The notes under the pieces were generated by a model, which saw nothing but the letters and a program-made list of their open reading frames with translations, did not search any database and had not been told where the DNA came from. A stretch of 39,660 bases of DNA, taken from a virus. Within the stretch, counting starts at the first letter, position 1; every line of letters starts with the position of its first letter. The stretch lies in IMG/VR virus record IMGVR_UViG_3300043536_000055, positions 1 to 39,660 of that record. The stretch is one strand, 5' to 3'. The position numbers were made by a program, and so were the translations under genes. Positions 30,804 to 37,946 of this stretch are shown here, piece after piece.

Positions 30804-31328
30804 ATGTCGGACATCGTCCTGCAGAAAAACATGGCCGCGCTGATCGATCCCAAATCGATCTTGTCGCCTGCCTATTCGTGGACCGCCGGCGGCGGTTCGG
30901 ATTCCATCACCTTCACATCGTCTTCTGTCGATCGTGAAGGTCTCTCGACCGGCTCTATGCCGCGCTCGATGGACGTCGAGATTTATTACTCGGCAAAACT
31001 CGGGTCCGGGAACACGCTGTCGCTCTATCTGGAAGTCGACAGCTCACCGGACAACTCGACGTGGACCGCCTATGCAACCGAAGCTTCGGCAGTGATTGCA
31101 ACCGGGCCCTCCGGCGGTGGTACGGTCGCCGGCATCTACCGAATGACGGTGCAGACCACGGCGGACGATCCGGTGCCGCAGCCCGGCATCAATCTCGGCA
31201 GCGCGCAGCGTTATCTGCGTGTGCTCGGCCTGCCGCATCTGTCGGCAGCCGGCACCGATACCGCACAGATCCAGGCAGTCGGCCTGGTGCTCGGCGGCTT
31301 CGATCAGTTGGCGGCGCCAGTCAGCTGA
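30804..31328 (+). CDS. Virion (head-associated) protein, possible decoration protein
   Basis: 174 residues, beta-rich: YSWTAGGGSDSITFTSSS, DVEIYYSAKLGSGNTLSLYL, RYLRVLGLPHLSAAG. The place directly after the major capsid gene and a fold with long strands suit a head decoration or stabilising protein, though no family is recognised with confidence. SD CTGGAGAA is upstream of ATG 30804. Confidence 0.65.
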   Translation: MSDIVLQKNMAALIDPKSILSPAYSWTAGGGSDSITFTSSSVDREGLSTGSMPRSMDVEIYYSAKLGSGNTLSLYLEVDSSPDNSTWTAYATEASAVIATGPSGGGTVAGIYRMTVQTTADDPVPQPGINLGSAQRYLRVLGLPHLSAAGTDTAQIQAVGLVLGGFDQLAAPVS

Positions 31329-31334
31329 TCCGCC

Positions 31335-32747
31335 ATGTGGGTGTTAGCCAGCCTTAATCGTGTGGCGCGCGTCATCTCATTGCTTGAGGCGATGCGCGCT
31401 ACCGGAGTGTCGACGCCAGGCGTCGTCATTCTCGGCCCCGACCAGGCCGGCGATCTTGCGTCGCTGCCGCTACCTGAAGGCTGGACGGCACAGTGTCAGC
31501 ACCCCGACGATCATTGTCTCACGCAGGTGCTTAATCGCTTTCTGCGTGAGCATCCCGATCATGAGTGGTACGGCCAAATCTGCGACGACAACATTCCAGT
31601 CACGTTCGGCTGGGATACACGGTTGATCGAGCAGGCGCTGAAATCCGGGATCGCGTCCTGCGACGACGGCTGGCAGGCGCCGCGGCGCATGCACAGCGCC
31701 ACGGTTTGGCGCGGCGATGTGCTCCGCTGCGCGGAATTCTGGCAACCGCCGATGGTGCGGCATTCTTGCGCCGATGATTTTTGGGAAGAGATCGGGCGGC
31801 GGTTCGGGATTTGGACTTGTTTGATGGACGTCCGTGTCGAGCACCATCATCCGCTCAAACATGGTGATGTGCTTGATGCGACCTACGCCCGGCAGATGAA
31901 ATGGCTCGCCGAGGACGTGGCCGAGTTCAAGGCGTGGCGAGCTGGCTCCGATTACGCCGCATTGATCTGCCGCTTTGCGAAGCTCTTTACGCCCACGGAA
32001 GCCCAAGCCGCGCAGGCACGCCTCGATCGTGCGCGCTCTCGTCGCCCGATGATCTGCACGCCTGTGGCGCGATCTCCGGCGCTGGAATATACGATCTCCT
32101 ATGCCGATACCGGCGTGCATCTGGAGCGGACCGGCATCCAGCTGTGGTCGCATTTTGTCATCGGATCATCCAACCTGCCGCGCGCGCGCAACGAGCTGGT
32201 CGCCAGGTTCCTTGCTTCGCAATGCAGCGACCTGATCTTCGTCGACGACGATATGGGCTGGCGCCCCGAAGCCGTAGTGCGGTTGCTGGCATCAGAAAAG
32301 CCGGTGATCGCCGGCGTCGGGCGCAAGCGGGTCGACAAGCCGAACTCGGATCGCGACGTCTGGTGCGTCAGCTTTCTGGAAGACGCGCAGTCGATGCTCA
32401 ATCAAGACGCTATGGGCGCGATCGAGGTCGAGGCCGTCGGCACTGCGTTCATGAAGATCGAACGCGGCGTATTCGAAACGCTGATCGCCGCGCATCCGGA
32501 ATGGAAGCGTGACGGCCACGACGGCATGTCGGCGGCAGTCAAGGAAAAATACTACCGCTTTTTCAAGTTCAATGACGAGACCGAAGGCGGCGAGGATTTT
32601 TTGTTCTGCCACAACTGGCGCGCGCTCGGCGGCAAGGTCTTCATCGATCCGATGATCTGGCTGTCGCATGCCGGCGGCAAGGCGTGGTCGGGCTGCATCG
32701 CCGAAATGCTCCAGCCCGTCGCACAAAGATTAGAGGCCGCGGAATGA
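31335..32747 (+). CDS. Two-domain glycosyltransferase in the head gene cluster
   Basis: 470 residues made of two GT-A-type halves. The first (about 1-230) has GVVILGPDQAG and an acidic ICDDNIP (about residue 81). The second (about 250-465) has SNLPRARNELVARFLAS and a clear DxD motif in LIFVDDDMGWRPEAV (about residue 301), with a later GVGRKRV. DxD glycosyltransferases bind nucleotide-sugar by metal. The gene sits between head and neck genes, suggesting glycosylation of virion proteins. The fusion could also be a two-step sugar transferase. Confidence 0.82.
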   Translation: MWVLASLNRVARVISLLEAMRATGVSTPGVVILGPDQAGDLASLPLPEGWTAQCQHPDDHCLTQVLNRFLREHPDHEWYGQICDDNIPVTFGWDTRLIEQALKSGIASCDDGWQAPRRMHSATVWRGDVLRCAEFWQPPMVRHSCADDFWEEIGRRFGIWTCLMDVRVEHHHPLKHGDVLDATYARQMKWLAEDVAEFKAWRAGSDYAALICRFAKLFTPTEAQAAQARLDRARSRRPMICTPVARSPALEYTISYADTGVHLERTGIQLWSHFVIGSSNLPRARNELVARFLASQCSDLIFVDDDMGWRPEAVVRLLASEKPVIAGVGRKRVDKPNSDRDVWCVSFLEDAQSMLNQDAMGAIEVEAVGTAFMKIERGVFETLIAAHPEWKRDGHDGMSAAVKEKYYRFFKFNDETEGGEDFLFCHNWRALGGKVFIDPMIWLSHAGGKAWSGCIAEMLQPVAQRLEAAE

Positions 32748-32977
32748 AACACGTGACGTTTACCCGCGACATGCGCCCGTATAGCGCCGGCAGTCGCGCC
32801 TTGCTGCCCGACGACGTCGCCGTGCGGCTGGAGGCCGAAGGCGCGATCCAGGCCAATCCGCCGGCGTGGCCGGCGGGAGGCGAAGCAAAGCCCGCGCTGG
32901 CGCATAAGCCGCAGACCTATCTCACCAAGGCGGCGCGCAAGCTCAAGAACGCGGTTGCACCAGGCGGTCTAGTCTGA
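32744..32977 (+). CDS. Small phage protein next to glycosyltransferase (77 aa)
   Basis: KHVTFTRDMRPYSAGSRALL, then DVAVRLEAEGAI and a basic C-terminus (AARKLKNAVAPGG). The beginning resembles the small beta-hairpin proteins found in phage head clusters. Start shares ATGA with the glycosyltransferase stop; stop overlaps the next start (TGATG). Role unknown. Confidence 0.65.
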   Translation: MKHVTFTRDMRPYSAGSRALLPDDVAVRLEAEGAIQANPPAWPAGGEAKPALAHKPQTYLTKAARKLKNAVAPGGLV

Positions 32978-33171
32978 TGCCCCTCGATCGCAACATGCGG
33001 CTCCTTGTCATCGAGGCGCGCGGCACACAACCCACCGATCTGACGATCGGGGCGCTGGTCGACGGCGTGCGCGATATGGTGATGGCGGATCTGAAAAACG
33101 ACACGCCGTTGACGACGGCGCTGGCGACCGCGATCGCCAACCACCTGACAGCGACGGTCCGCCCTACGTGA
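32977..33171 (+). CDS. Small phage protein (64 aa), unknown function
   Basis: MPLDRNMRLLVIEARGTQPT then GALVDGVRDMVMADLKND looks like one strand plus a helix. The start shares one base with the upstream stop, and its stop overlaps the next GTG start. No family is recognised. Confidence 0.55.
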   Translation: MPLDRNMRLLVIEARGTQPTDLTIGALVDGVRDMVMADLKNDTPLTTALATAIANHLTATVRPT

Positions 33172-33491
33172 CGCCTGCGGGCGCCCAACTCGATCGCATG
33201 CTTGGAGATGCGATCAAACAATTCAGCGGCGCGAAGCCGCGTGAGGTTCCTATGCCGGAAATCGGTGGCAAGTCATTGGCCGCGCAGGTCCGCGTCGGCC
33301 TCGCCGGATTGAAGAAAGAGATCGATGATCTCAAGCTCGACGCTGCCGCCGCGCTGACCGAGCTCTCGACCGAGGTCAGAAACGGCAAGGAAGGCGTCAA
33401 GCGCATCCGCGCCGAAACGGCCGAGGTCAAAGCTGCATTCGGCGAAATTCTCGGCAATGAGCAGGCTGGTACAACAGAAGGGAACGGCTGA
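33168..33491 (+). CDS. Coiled-coil phage protein (107 aa)
   Basis: GTG start at 33168 overlaps the upstream stop. The middle is a long helix (VRVGLAGLKKEIDDLKLDAA, TELSTEVRNGKEGVKRIRAE), consistent with a coiled coil; the ends are short and polar. It lies between head and connector genes, so a scaffold or connector accessory role is possible. Confidence 0.6.
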   Translation: MTPAGAQLDRMLGDAIKQFSGAKPREVPMPEIGGKSLAAQVRVGLAGLKKEIDDLKLDAAAALTELSTEVRNGKEGVKRIRAETAEVKAAFGEILGNEQAGTTEGNG

Positions 33492-33754
33492 TGGGCGATC
33501 CTTTTGCCGGCACTGGCAACGACCTTCTCGGTCCGGCGCAGTATGCCGCCGCTGTTACTCCGAGCGATACGGCGAACCTGCCGACCTGCTGCAAGCGGCT
33601 CTGGGTCGGCGGCGCCGGCAATGTCAAGCTCACGACGGTAGGCGGATCGACCGTGATCTATACAGCGGTGCCGGCCGGCACTTATCTGCAGGTCCGCGCG
33701 CTTCAGGTGTTTGCCACGCTCACCACTGCCACCAATATCGTCGCCGAATACTGA
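33491..33754 (+). CDS. Small virion protein resembling RCAP_rcc01079 spike-base family
   Basis: 87 residues: AAAVTPSDTANLPTCCKRLW, GGAGNVKLTTVGGSTVIY and AGTYLQVRALQVFATLTTAT. This short beta-strand pattern is that of small phage/gene-transfer-agent head-spike-base proteins. TGATG overlap fixes the start. The fold identification is by eye, not by search. Confidence 0.7.
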   Translation: MGDPFAGTGNDLLGPAQYAAAVTPSDTANLPTCCKRLWVGGAGNVKLTTVGGSTVIYTAVPAGTYLQVRALQVFATLTTATNIVAEY

Positions 33755-33763
33755 GGTGCGGCG

Positions 33764-34813
33764 ATGGCGCCGACGATCATTTCAGCCGTCAAGATGGCGG
33801 CGGAGACGCAATTCTCCGGCCAGCAGCCGCTCGACCTGATCGATCTTGCCGATGTCAAGCAAGAGATCATGATCGAGTCGACGACGCATGATCCTTGGCT
33901 GCTGAAGGCGATCACGCGCTCATCGAAGCTGATCTCGCGCTATTGCGACCGGGTTTTCCAGCCGCAGACCTATCAGGAAAAGTTCTGGGCATACCGCGAT
34001 CCCTATCCCTGGCAACTGCCGACCGGCTTCTTTCCGCTGCAGCTTTCGGGCTGGCCGCTTGCTTCGCAACCTTCGACTGCCGGGGCGACGCCGCCGCAGC
34101 AGCCGACACTTTCTGCAGTGGGCGGTGGCTCGCTTGCCGCCGCGATCTATTACGTCAAGCTCACCTATGTGACGCCGACGGGAGAGACCGCAGCCTCGAT
34201 CGAGGCGTTCCTTCCAGTCGCGGCAAACAATCTCATTTCGATCGCGGCGCCGGGGCCGGACTTCTATCAGGTCGCCACGGGTTACAACGTCTACATCGGC
34301 ACAACGACTTTCGGCGAGACGCTGCAGAATGCGATACCGATCCCGATCGAAGAGGCTTGGACGCTGCCCACGTCGGGGCTTACGACGACAGGCGCGGCGC
34401 TGCCGCCCTATATCCTCGCCGTGGAGAATTTTCCGCTGACACCGCAGCCGTTGGCGGAAGGCATCGATTTTCTGTCCGACTACAACAGCGAGGGCAATCC
34501 GGAGTTTTCCAAAGGCTGGCTGACGCGGCTCTTTCAGATCGATCAGATGCCACGGCGCTGGAACGCGCTGCCGATCTGGATCGAGTATCAAGCCGGCTAC
34601 GAAGAGATCCCCGACGATCTCTCGGATGCCGCGATGCAGCTGATCAAGGCACGCTGGTTTGCGCGAACCCGCGATCCCGGCTTGCGTTCCGAGAATATTT
34701 CCGGCGGCTATGAGGCGCAATATTGGTTCGGCAGTGGCCCCGGATCGGAGGGCGATCTGCCGCCCAATATCATGGCGATGCTTGACCGCTATCGCGTGCC
34801 GGTGATCGCATGA
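33764..34813 (+). CDS. gp6-like head-tail connector with inserted Ig-like domain
   Basis: 349 residues. The ends are a gp6/connector fold (KQEIMIESTTHDPWLLKAI, RYCDRVFQPQTYQEKFW, and the C-terminal SDAAMQLIKARWFARTRDPG), while about residues 108-210 are a beta-sandwich-like insertion (AAAIYYVKLTYVTPTGETAA, YNVYIGTTTFGE) of the Ig/FN3 kind often displayed on phage surfaces. Plain connectors of this family are commonly 100-200 residues. It joins portal to neck, and the extra domain may project from the neck. Confidence 0.8.
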   Translation: MAPTIISAVKMAAETQFSGQQPLDLIDLADVKQEIMIESTTHDPWLLKAITRSSKLISRYCDRVFQPQTYQEKFWAYRDPYPWQLPTGFFPLQLSGWPLASQPSTAGATPPQQPTLSAVGGGSLAAAIYYVKLTYVTPTGETAASIEAFLPVAANNLISIAAPGPDFYQVATGYNVYIGTTTFGETLQNAIPIPIEEAWTLPTSGLTTTGAALPPYILAVENFPLTPQPLAEGIDFLSDYNSEGNPEFSKGWLTRLFQIDQMPRRWNALPIWIEYQAGYEEIPDDLSDAAMQLIKARWFARTRDPGLRSENISGGYEAQYWFGSGPGSEGDLPPNIMAMLDRYRVPVIA

Positions 34814-35211
34814 CGGTGCTCGAGCTGAATGCCGTTGCCGGCTATCGCCGGATGCTCGATCGCATCGGGCAGCGGATCCTGTTTCGCCGCGTCAACGGCC
34901 AGGCGCCGAATGTCACGACGCAGGACGCCGTGGTCAAGGCGGTGTTTCGCGCCTATCAGCCGACGACGCCGATCGGCGCCGGCGACAAGGGCGCCGCCAT
35001 CAGCGAAGGCCTGCGCGAATTCATCGTTCTGAAAGCGGACCTTGCCAGAGAAGGCTTTCCGTTGCCGCTGCAGAAGAACGATCGGATCATCCTTGGCACT
35101 TCCGAAGATGGCCCGTTCATTCCTGGCGTGGAGCTTTACAACATCGTTGAAGTTGATCCTGGCACTCGCATTGTTGCGGGCGCTATTGCGGGCAAGGCGG
35201 AAGGCGTCTGA
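34810..35211 (+). CDS. Head-closure/stopper protein
   Basis: 133 residues, with LDRIGQRILFRRVNGQAPN and KNDRIILGTSEDGPFIPG; small beta-barrel-like strands typical of the head-closure (gp7/SPP1 gp16-like) group that seals the connector channel. Start shares ATGA with the connector; the order connector, closure, neck, terminator matches HK97-type phages. Confidence 0.72.
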   Translation: MTVLELNAVAGYRRMLDRIGQRILFRRVNGQAPNVTTQDAVVKAVFRAYQPTTPIGAGDKGAAISEGLREFIVLKADLAREGFPLPLQKNDRIILGTSEDGPFIPGVELYNIVEVDPGTRIVAGAIAGKAEGV

Positions 35212-35714
35212 TGCTCCGCGTCACAGTCAACACGGGTGATCTATCAGGTAAGCTCGATCGATTGCCCGATGTCGTCAAAGATGCGCTGGTCGGCGAGGTG
35301 ACGCTCCTGACCGAGCTGCTTTATGGAGCGGTCAAGGAAAAAGCCGGCGGCGACGTCCTGAAAGTCATCACCGGAACGTATCTCGAAAGCTTCCAGGAAA
35401 AGGTAAAGGTCAATCCGAAGAGCGTCGTCGGCCAGGTCTTCACCAAGGATCCGCGGGCGGGCGTTCTGGAATGGGGCGGCCACACGCCGCCGCGGGTCAT
35501 CGCTGCAAAGAACGTCAGGGCGCTGCATTTTCTGGCCACCAGCGGCGAACTGTTCGCGGCCGTCGTGCATCATCCCGGCGCGAACATCAAACCGCATTCG
35601 GTGCTCAATGCGACGCTGCAGGAACAAAAAGACGATATCCAGGCAAGGTTGACGGCAGCGGGAACCATGGCGGCGTCGGGTGCCATCGATCAGTCGGAAG
35701 CCGGGAATGATTGA
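35211..35714 (+). CDS. HK97 gp10-like neck/tail protein
   Basis: 167 residues. TGDLSGKLDRLPDVVKDALV begins with the helix found in gp10-type neck proteins; YGAVKEKAGGDVLKVITGTY and GVLEWGGHTPPRVIAAKN follow the family's strand pattern. The neck position after head closure supports it. The stop overlaps the tail-terminator start (TGATG). Confidence 0.78.
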   Translation: MLRVTVNTGDLSGKLDRLPDVVKDALVGEVTLLTELLYGAVKEKAGGDVLKVITGTYLESFQEKVKVNPKSVVGQVFTKDPRAGVLEWGGHTPPRVIAAKNVRALHFLATSGELFAAVVHHPGANIKPHSVLNATLQEQKDDIQARLTAAGTMAASGAIDQSEAGND

Positions 35715-36163
35715 TGGGCGCGACCCGCGAAGCGATCATGGATGCGCTGGTGGCGCAGCTCGCGAGTATTACGGCACAGGGCGTGCCGCTGGTCTCTTGC
35801 GCACGGCGGCTGCGTGATCCTGAAAACGTTCCCGGCAACGATCGGCCGGCGTTGTTTCTGGTCGAAGACGACGACGAATGGGAGCGACCGTCGCCAAGCG
35901 TGCCGGCGGTTCGCAAGCTCATCGTCTGGGCGATCCTCTACACCGACGTCGGCACCGACGAGAATCTGATCCCGTCGACGCAGGTCAATTTTTTCATCGA
36001 ATCGATCGAGGCGGCGTTGGCGCCCGACAATCCCATCGTCAATCGTTTTACGCTCGGCGGCCTGCTCTATTCCTGCATGCTCAAGGGAAAAGGCCGTCGC
36101 GCCGCCGGCGATACGACCGGCAAGAGCGTGAGCGTCATGCCGATCGAGATCATCCTGCCATAG
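35714..36163 (+). CDS. Tail terminator-like protein
   Basis: 149 residues from ATG 35714 (MGATREAIMDALVAQLASIT). VRKLIVWAILYTDVGTDENL and NFFIESIEAALAPDNP resemble minor tail protein U/tail-terminator proteins that cap the tail tube at its head end. It is directly upstream of the major tail protein, as expected. Confidence 0.75.
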   Translation: MGATREAIMDALVAQLASITAQGVPLVSCARRLRDPENVPGNDRPALFLVEDDDEWERPSPSVPAVRKLIVWAILYTDVGTDENLIPSTQVNFFIESIEAALAPDNPIVNRFTLGGLLYSCMLKGKGRRAAGDTTGKSVSVMPIEIILP

Positions 36164-36176
36164 AGGATAGACGTTC

Positions 36177-36359
36177 ATGGCCGACGAAATAGCACCCGCA
36201 GCCGAAACTGCGCCCGCAGCCGGAAAGTATGATGCGGTGATCAATCAATGGGTCGCCGCGAACTTCGTCAACACACCCATGTCGCGCAACACCGAGTGCT
36301 GGAACGTGCTGCAGAAGGCGCTCGAGGATCTCAAGGCGCGTCTCAACAAGGCCGGCTGA
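36177..36359 (+). CDS. Small acidic/Ala-rich phage protein (60 aa)
   Basis: The N-terminus (MADEIAPAAETAPAAGKYDA) is low complexity, and the C-terminus (MSRNTECWNVLQKALEDLKA) is a helix. It is placed between the tail-terminator and major tail genes, after a short gap. No family is recognised; a tail assembly accessory is possible. Confidence 0.55.
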   Translation: MADEIAPAAETAPAAGKYDAVINQWVAANFVNTPMSRNTECWNVLQKALEDLKARLNKAG

Positions 36360-36408
36360 AGCGTCACCTTTTGCTTGTTTCCCCTTGGCTCTTTAGGAGG
36401 GCTCGACC

Positions 36409-37155
36409 ATGTATTCATTCGGCTCCGGCGTTTTGATCGGCACTCCGTCGGGAGCAAATCCGACGCCGACGAATTTCGGTCTGGTGCAAGAGGTGACCTA
36501 CGACGAAGCGGGCACGCTCAAGTCGTTGTTTGGTCAGAACCGCCGTGCCTTGGCGGTCGGCGCCGGCACGGTCAAGACCACGCTGAAGGCCAAGACCGCG
36601 CGCATCAGCGGCCTGGTGCTGGCCTCGCTCTATTACGGCACGTCGCTGACTTCCGGCCAGACCACGACGGCTGTCGGCGAAGCCGGTACGGTGCCGGCGG
36701 TTTCGACTTACACGGTCACGGTGTCCAACGCCGCGGCCTACGTACAGGACCAGGGCGTCGTTTACGCCGCGACCGGATTGCCGCTGACGCGGGTTGCTTT
36801 GGTTTCGGCGAAGGGGCAATACAGCGTCGTTATAGCGACCGGCGTCTATACCTTCTATTCTGGCGACGCTTCCGCCAAAGTGCTGATCTCCTACAACTAC
36901 ACGATCAGCACGTCGGGGCAGAGCATCGCCATTCCCAATCCCTTGATCGGTCCGACGATCAGCTTTGGGGCCAATCTTTACACCGTCGACCCGACCACGA
37001 ATCTGGGCTTGACGCTGCAGCTCTACAACGTAGTGAGCGCCAAGCTTTCGTTCGGCACCAAGCTCGAGGACTTCGCGCTGCCGGATTTCGAGGCCGAATG
37101 CTTCGTCAATGCCGCCGGCCTCATGGGCCAGTGGTCACTGCCGGATACGTTCTGA
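36409..37155 (+). CDS. Major tail protein
   Basis: 248 residues, mainly beta strands, with NPTPTNFGLVQEVTYDEAGT and AGTVKTTLKAKTARISGL at the start (the tail-tube pattern) and TISFGANLYTVDPTTNLG and FGTKLEDFALPDFEAECF near the end. A middle segment (about residues 100-165) may be an added beta domain. SD AGGAGG is 9 bases upstream. Position upstream of the frameshifted chaperone matches siphoviruses. Confidence 0.87.
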   Translation: MYSFGSGVLIGTPSGANPTPTNFGLVQEVTYDEAGTLKSLFGQNRRALAVGAGTVKTTLKAKTARISGLVLASLYYGTSLTSGQTTTAVGEAGTVPAVSTYTVTVSNAAAYVQDQGVVYAATGLPLTRVALVSAKGQYSVVIATGVYTFYSGDASAKVLISYNYTISTSGQSIAIPNPLIGPTISFGANLYTVDPTTNLGLTLQLYNVVSAKLSFGTKLEDFALPDFEAECFVNAAGLMGQWSLPDTF

Positions 37156-37157
37156 TC

Positions 37158-37448
37158 ATGGCCAGCATCACAGTGACGCTGGGCGGTATCGATTATTCCG
37201 TCCCCAAGCTCAACCTCGGGCAGATGCGCGAGGTCACCAAGACATTCTCCGGCGACAAGGATGATATTTCGTTCTCGATCCTGGCGATTGCGCTCAAGCG
37301 CGCGGATCCGAAGCCGATCGACACAATGGCGATCGAGGCGGAGGTCAACGAGATCGGCGCCGCCGTCTCCGCCATCCTTGAATTCGCCGGCTTCAAGAAA
37401 GCCGAGGCGGAAAACCCTCCGGCGCCCGCGGCGGAGGCAACTGGTTAG
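37158..37448 (+). CDS. Tail assembly chaperone, short form (G-like)
   Basis: 96 residues: ITVTLGGIDYSVPKLNLGQM, FSILAIALKRADPKPID and VSAILEFAGFKKAEAEN. This is the first half of a lambda G/GT-type pair that wraps the tape measure during tail assembly. A second segment is open in the -1 frame from 37382 to 37702, so a fraction of ribosomes should shift before the stop at 37446-37448. Confidence 0.82.
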   Translation: MASITVTLGGIDYSVPKLNLGQMREVTKTFSGDKDDISFSILAIALKRADPKPIDTMAIEAEVNEIGAAVSAILEFAGFKKAEAENPPAPAAEATG

Positions 37449-37702
37449 AGTTCTGGGAAAATCTGTTTGGGCGTCTGATCTCCAACACCAATTGGACGCC
37501 GGCGCAGATCGAGGACATGGTCTTCGATGATGTGATGGCGTTGCTCAACTATTGGCGCAAGCATCCGCCGTTGCGCGATCTAGTCGCCGGTTTCATCGGC
37601 TACAAGCCGCCGCCTGAGATAAGTTCCGACGACGATAAGCCGCGTGCTCCGACCGCAGCGGAGATCAAGATGCTCTATCCAGACGGCTTCATTCGAGGTT
37701 GA
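37382..37702 (+). CDS. Tail chaperone frameshift extension (T part of GT, -1 frame)
   Basis: The -1 frame is open from 37382 (previous stop TGA 37379-37381) and reads GGNWLEFWENLFGRLISNTN, then MVFDDVMALLNYWRKHPPLR and DLVAGFIGYKPPPE to a stop at 37700-37702. It is a compact, Trp-rich coding domain and has no good ribosome binding site of its own except an internal ATG at 37517. A possible slip site is GGAAAAC (37409-37415, codons GCG GAA AAC), which is not a perfect XXXYYYZ heptamer. The exact shift site is uncertain. Confidence 0.72.
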   Translation: MRRLQESRGGKPSGARGGGNWLEFWENLFGRLISNTNWTPAQIEDMVFDDVMALLNYWRKHPPLRDLVAGFIGYKPPPEISSDDDKPRAPTAAEIKMLYPDGFIRG

Positions 37703-37709
37703 AGAGTCA

Positions 37710-37943
37710 ATGCAATATTATCGATGCAGGTGCGGCAAATGTGAAGCCTGGGGGTCGATGCCTCCTTACGCCTGCTCGCGTTGCGCCGAATGCGGATCCG
37801 ATCTCGCGACGCATCCTGATTTCCATCGTGAGCCGAAGCCGCACGATTTTTCTTTCATCGAAAAAGTCAGGACTGATCAAGGCGAGGCGACAATCACCTG
37901 CTGTCGGTATTGCATGCGCCGCCGCGATGAGATCGAGGGCTGA
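37710..37943 (+). CDS. Zinc-ribbon protein between tail chaperone and tape measure (77 aa)
   Basis: MQYYRCRCGKCEAWGSMPPY, CSRCAECGSDLATHP and ITCCRYCMRRRDEIEG give four CxxC pairs, so it probably holds two zinc ions. It starts 7 bases after the chaperone stop and ends 3 bases before the tape measure. Rubredoxin- or zinc-finger-like folds are not usual tail components, so its role in this spot is unclear. Confidence 0.75.
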   Translation: MQYYRCRCGKCEAWGSMPPYACSRCAECGSDLATHPDFHREPKPHDFSFIEKVRTDQGEATITCCRYCMRRRDEIEG

Positions 37944-37946
37944 TCG

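Noticed and set aside
36375-37448. A long single frame joining the tail protein region to the chaperone
   Set aside because: The first 260 codons are out of frame with the major tail protein and have no domain; only the last 96 codons (from 37158) are real.
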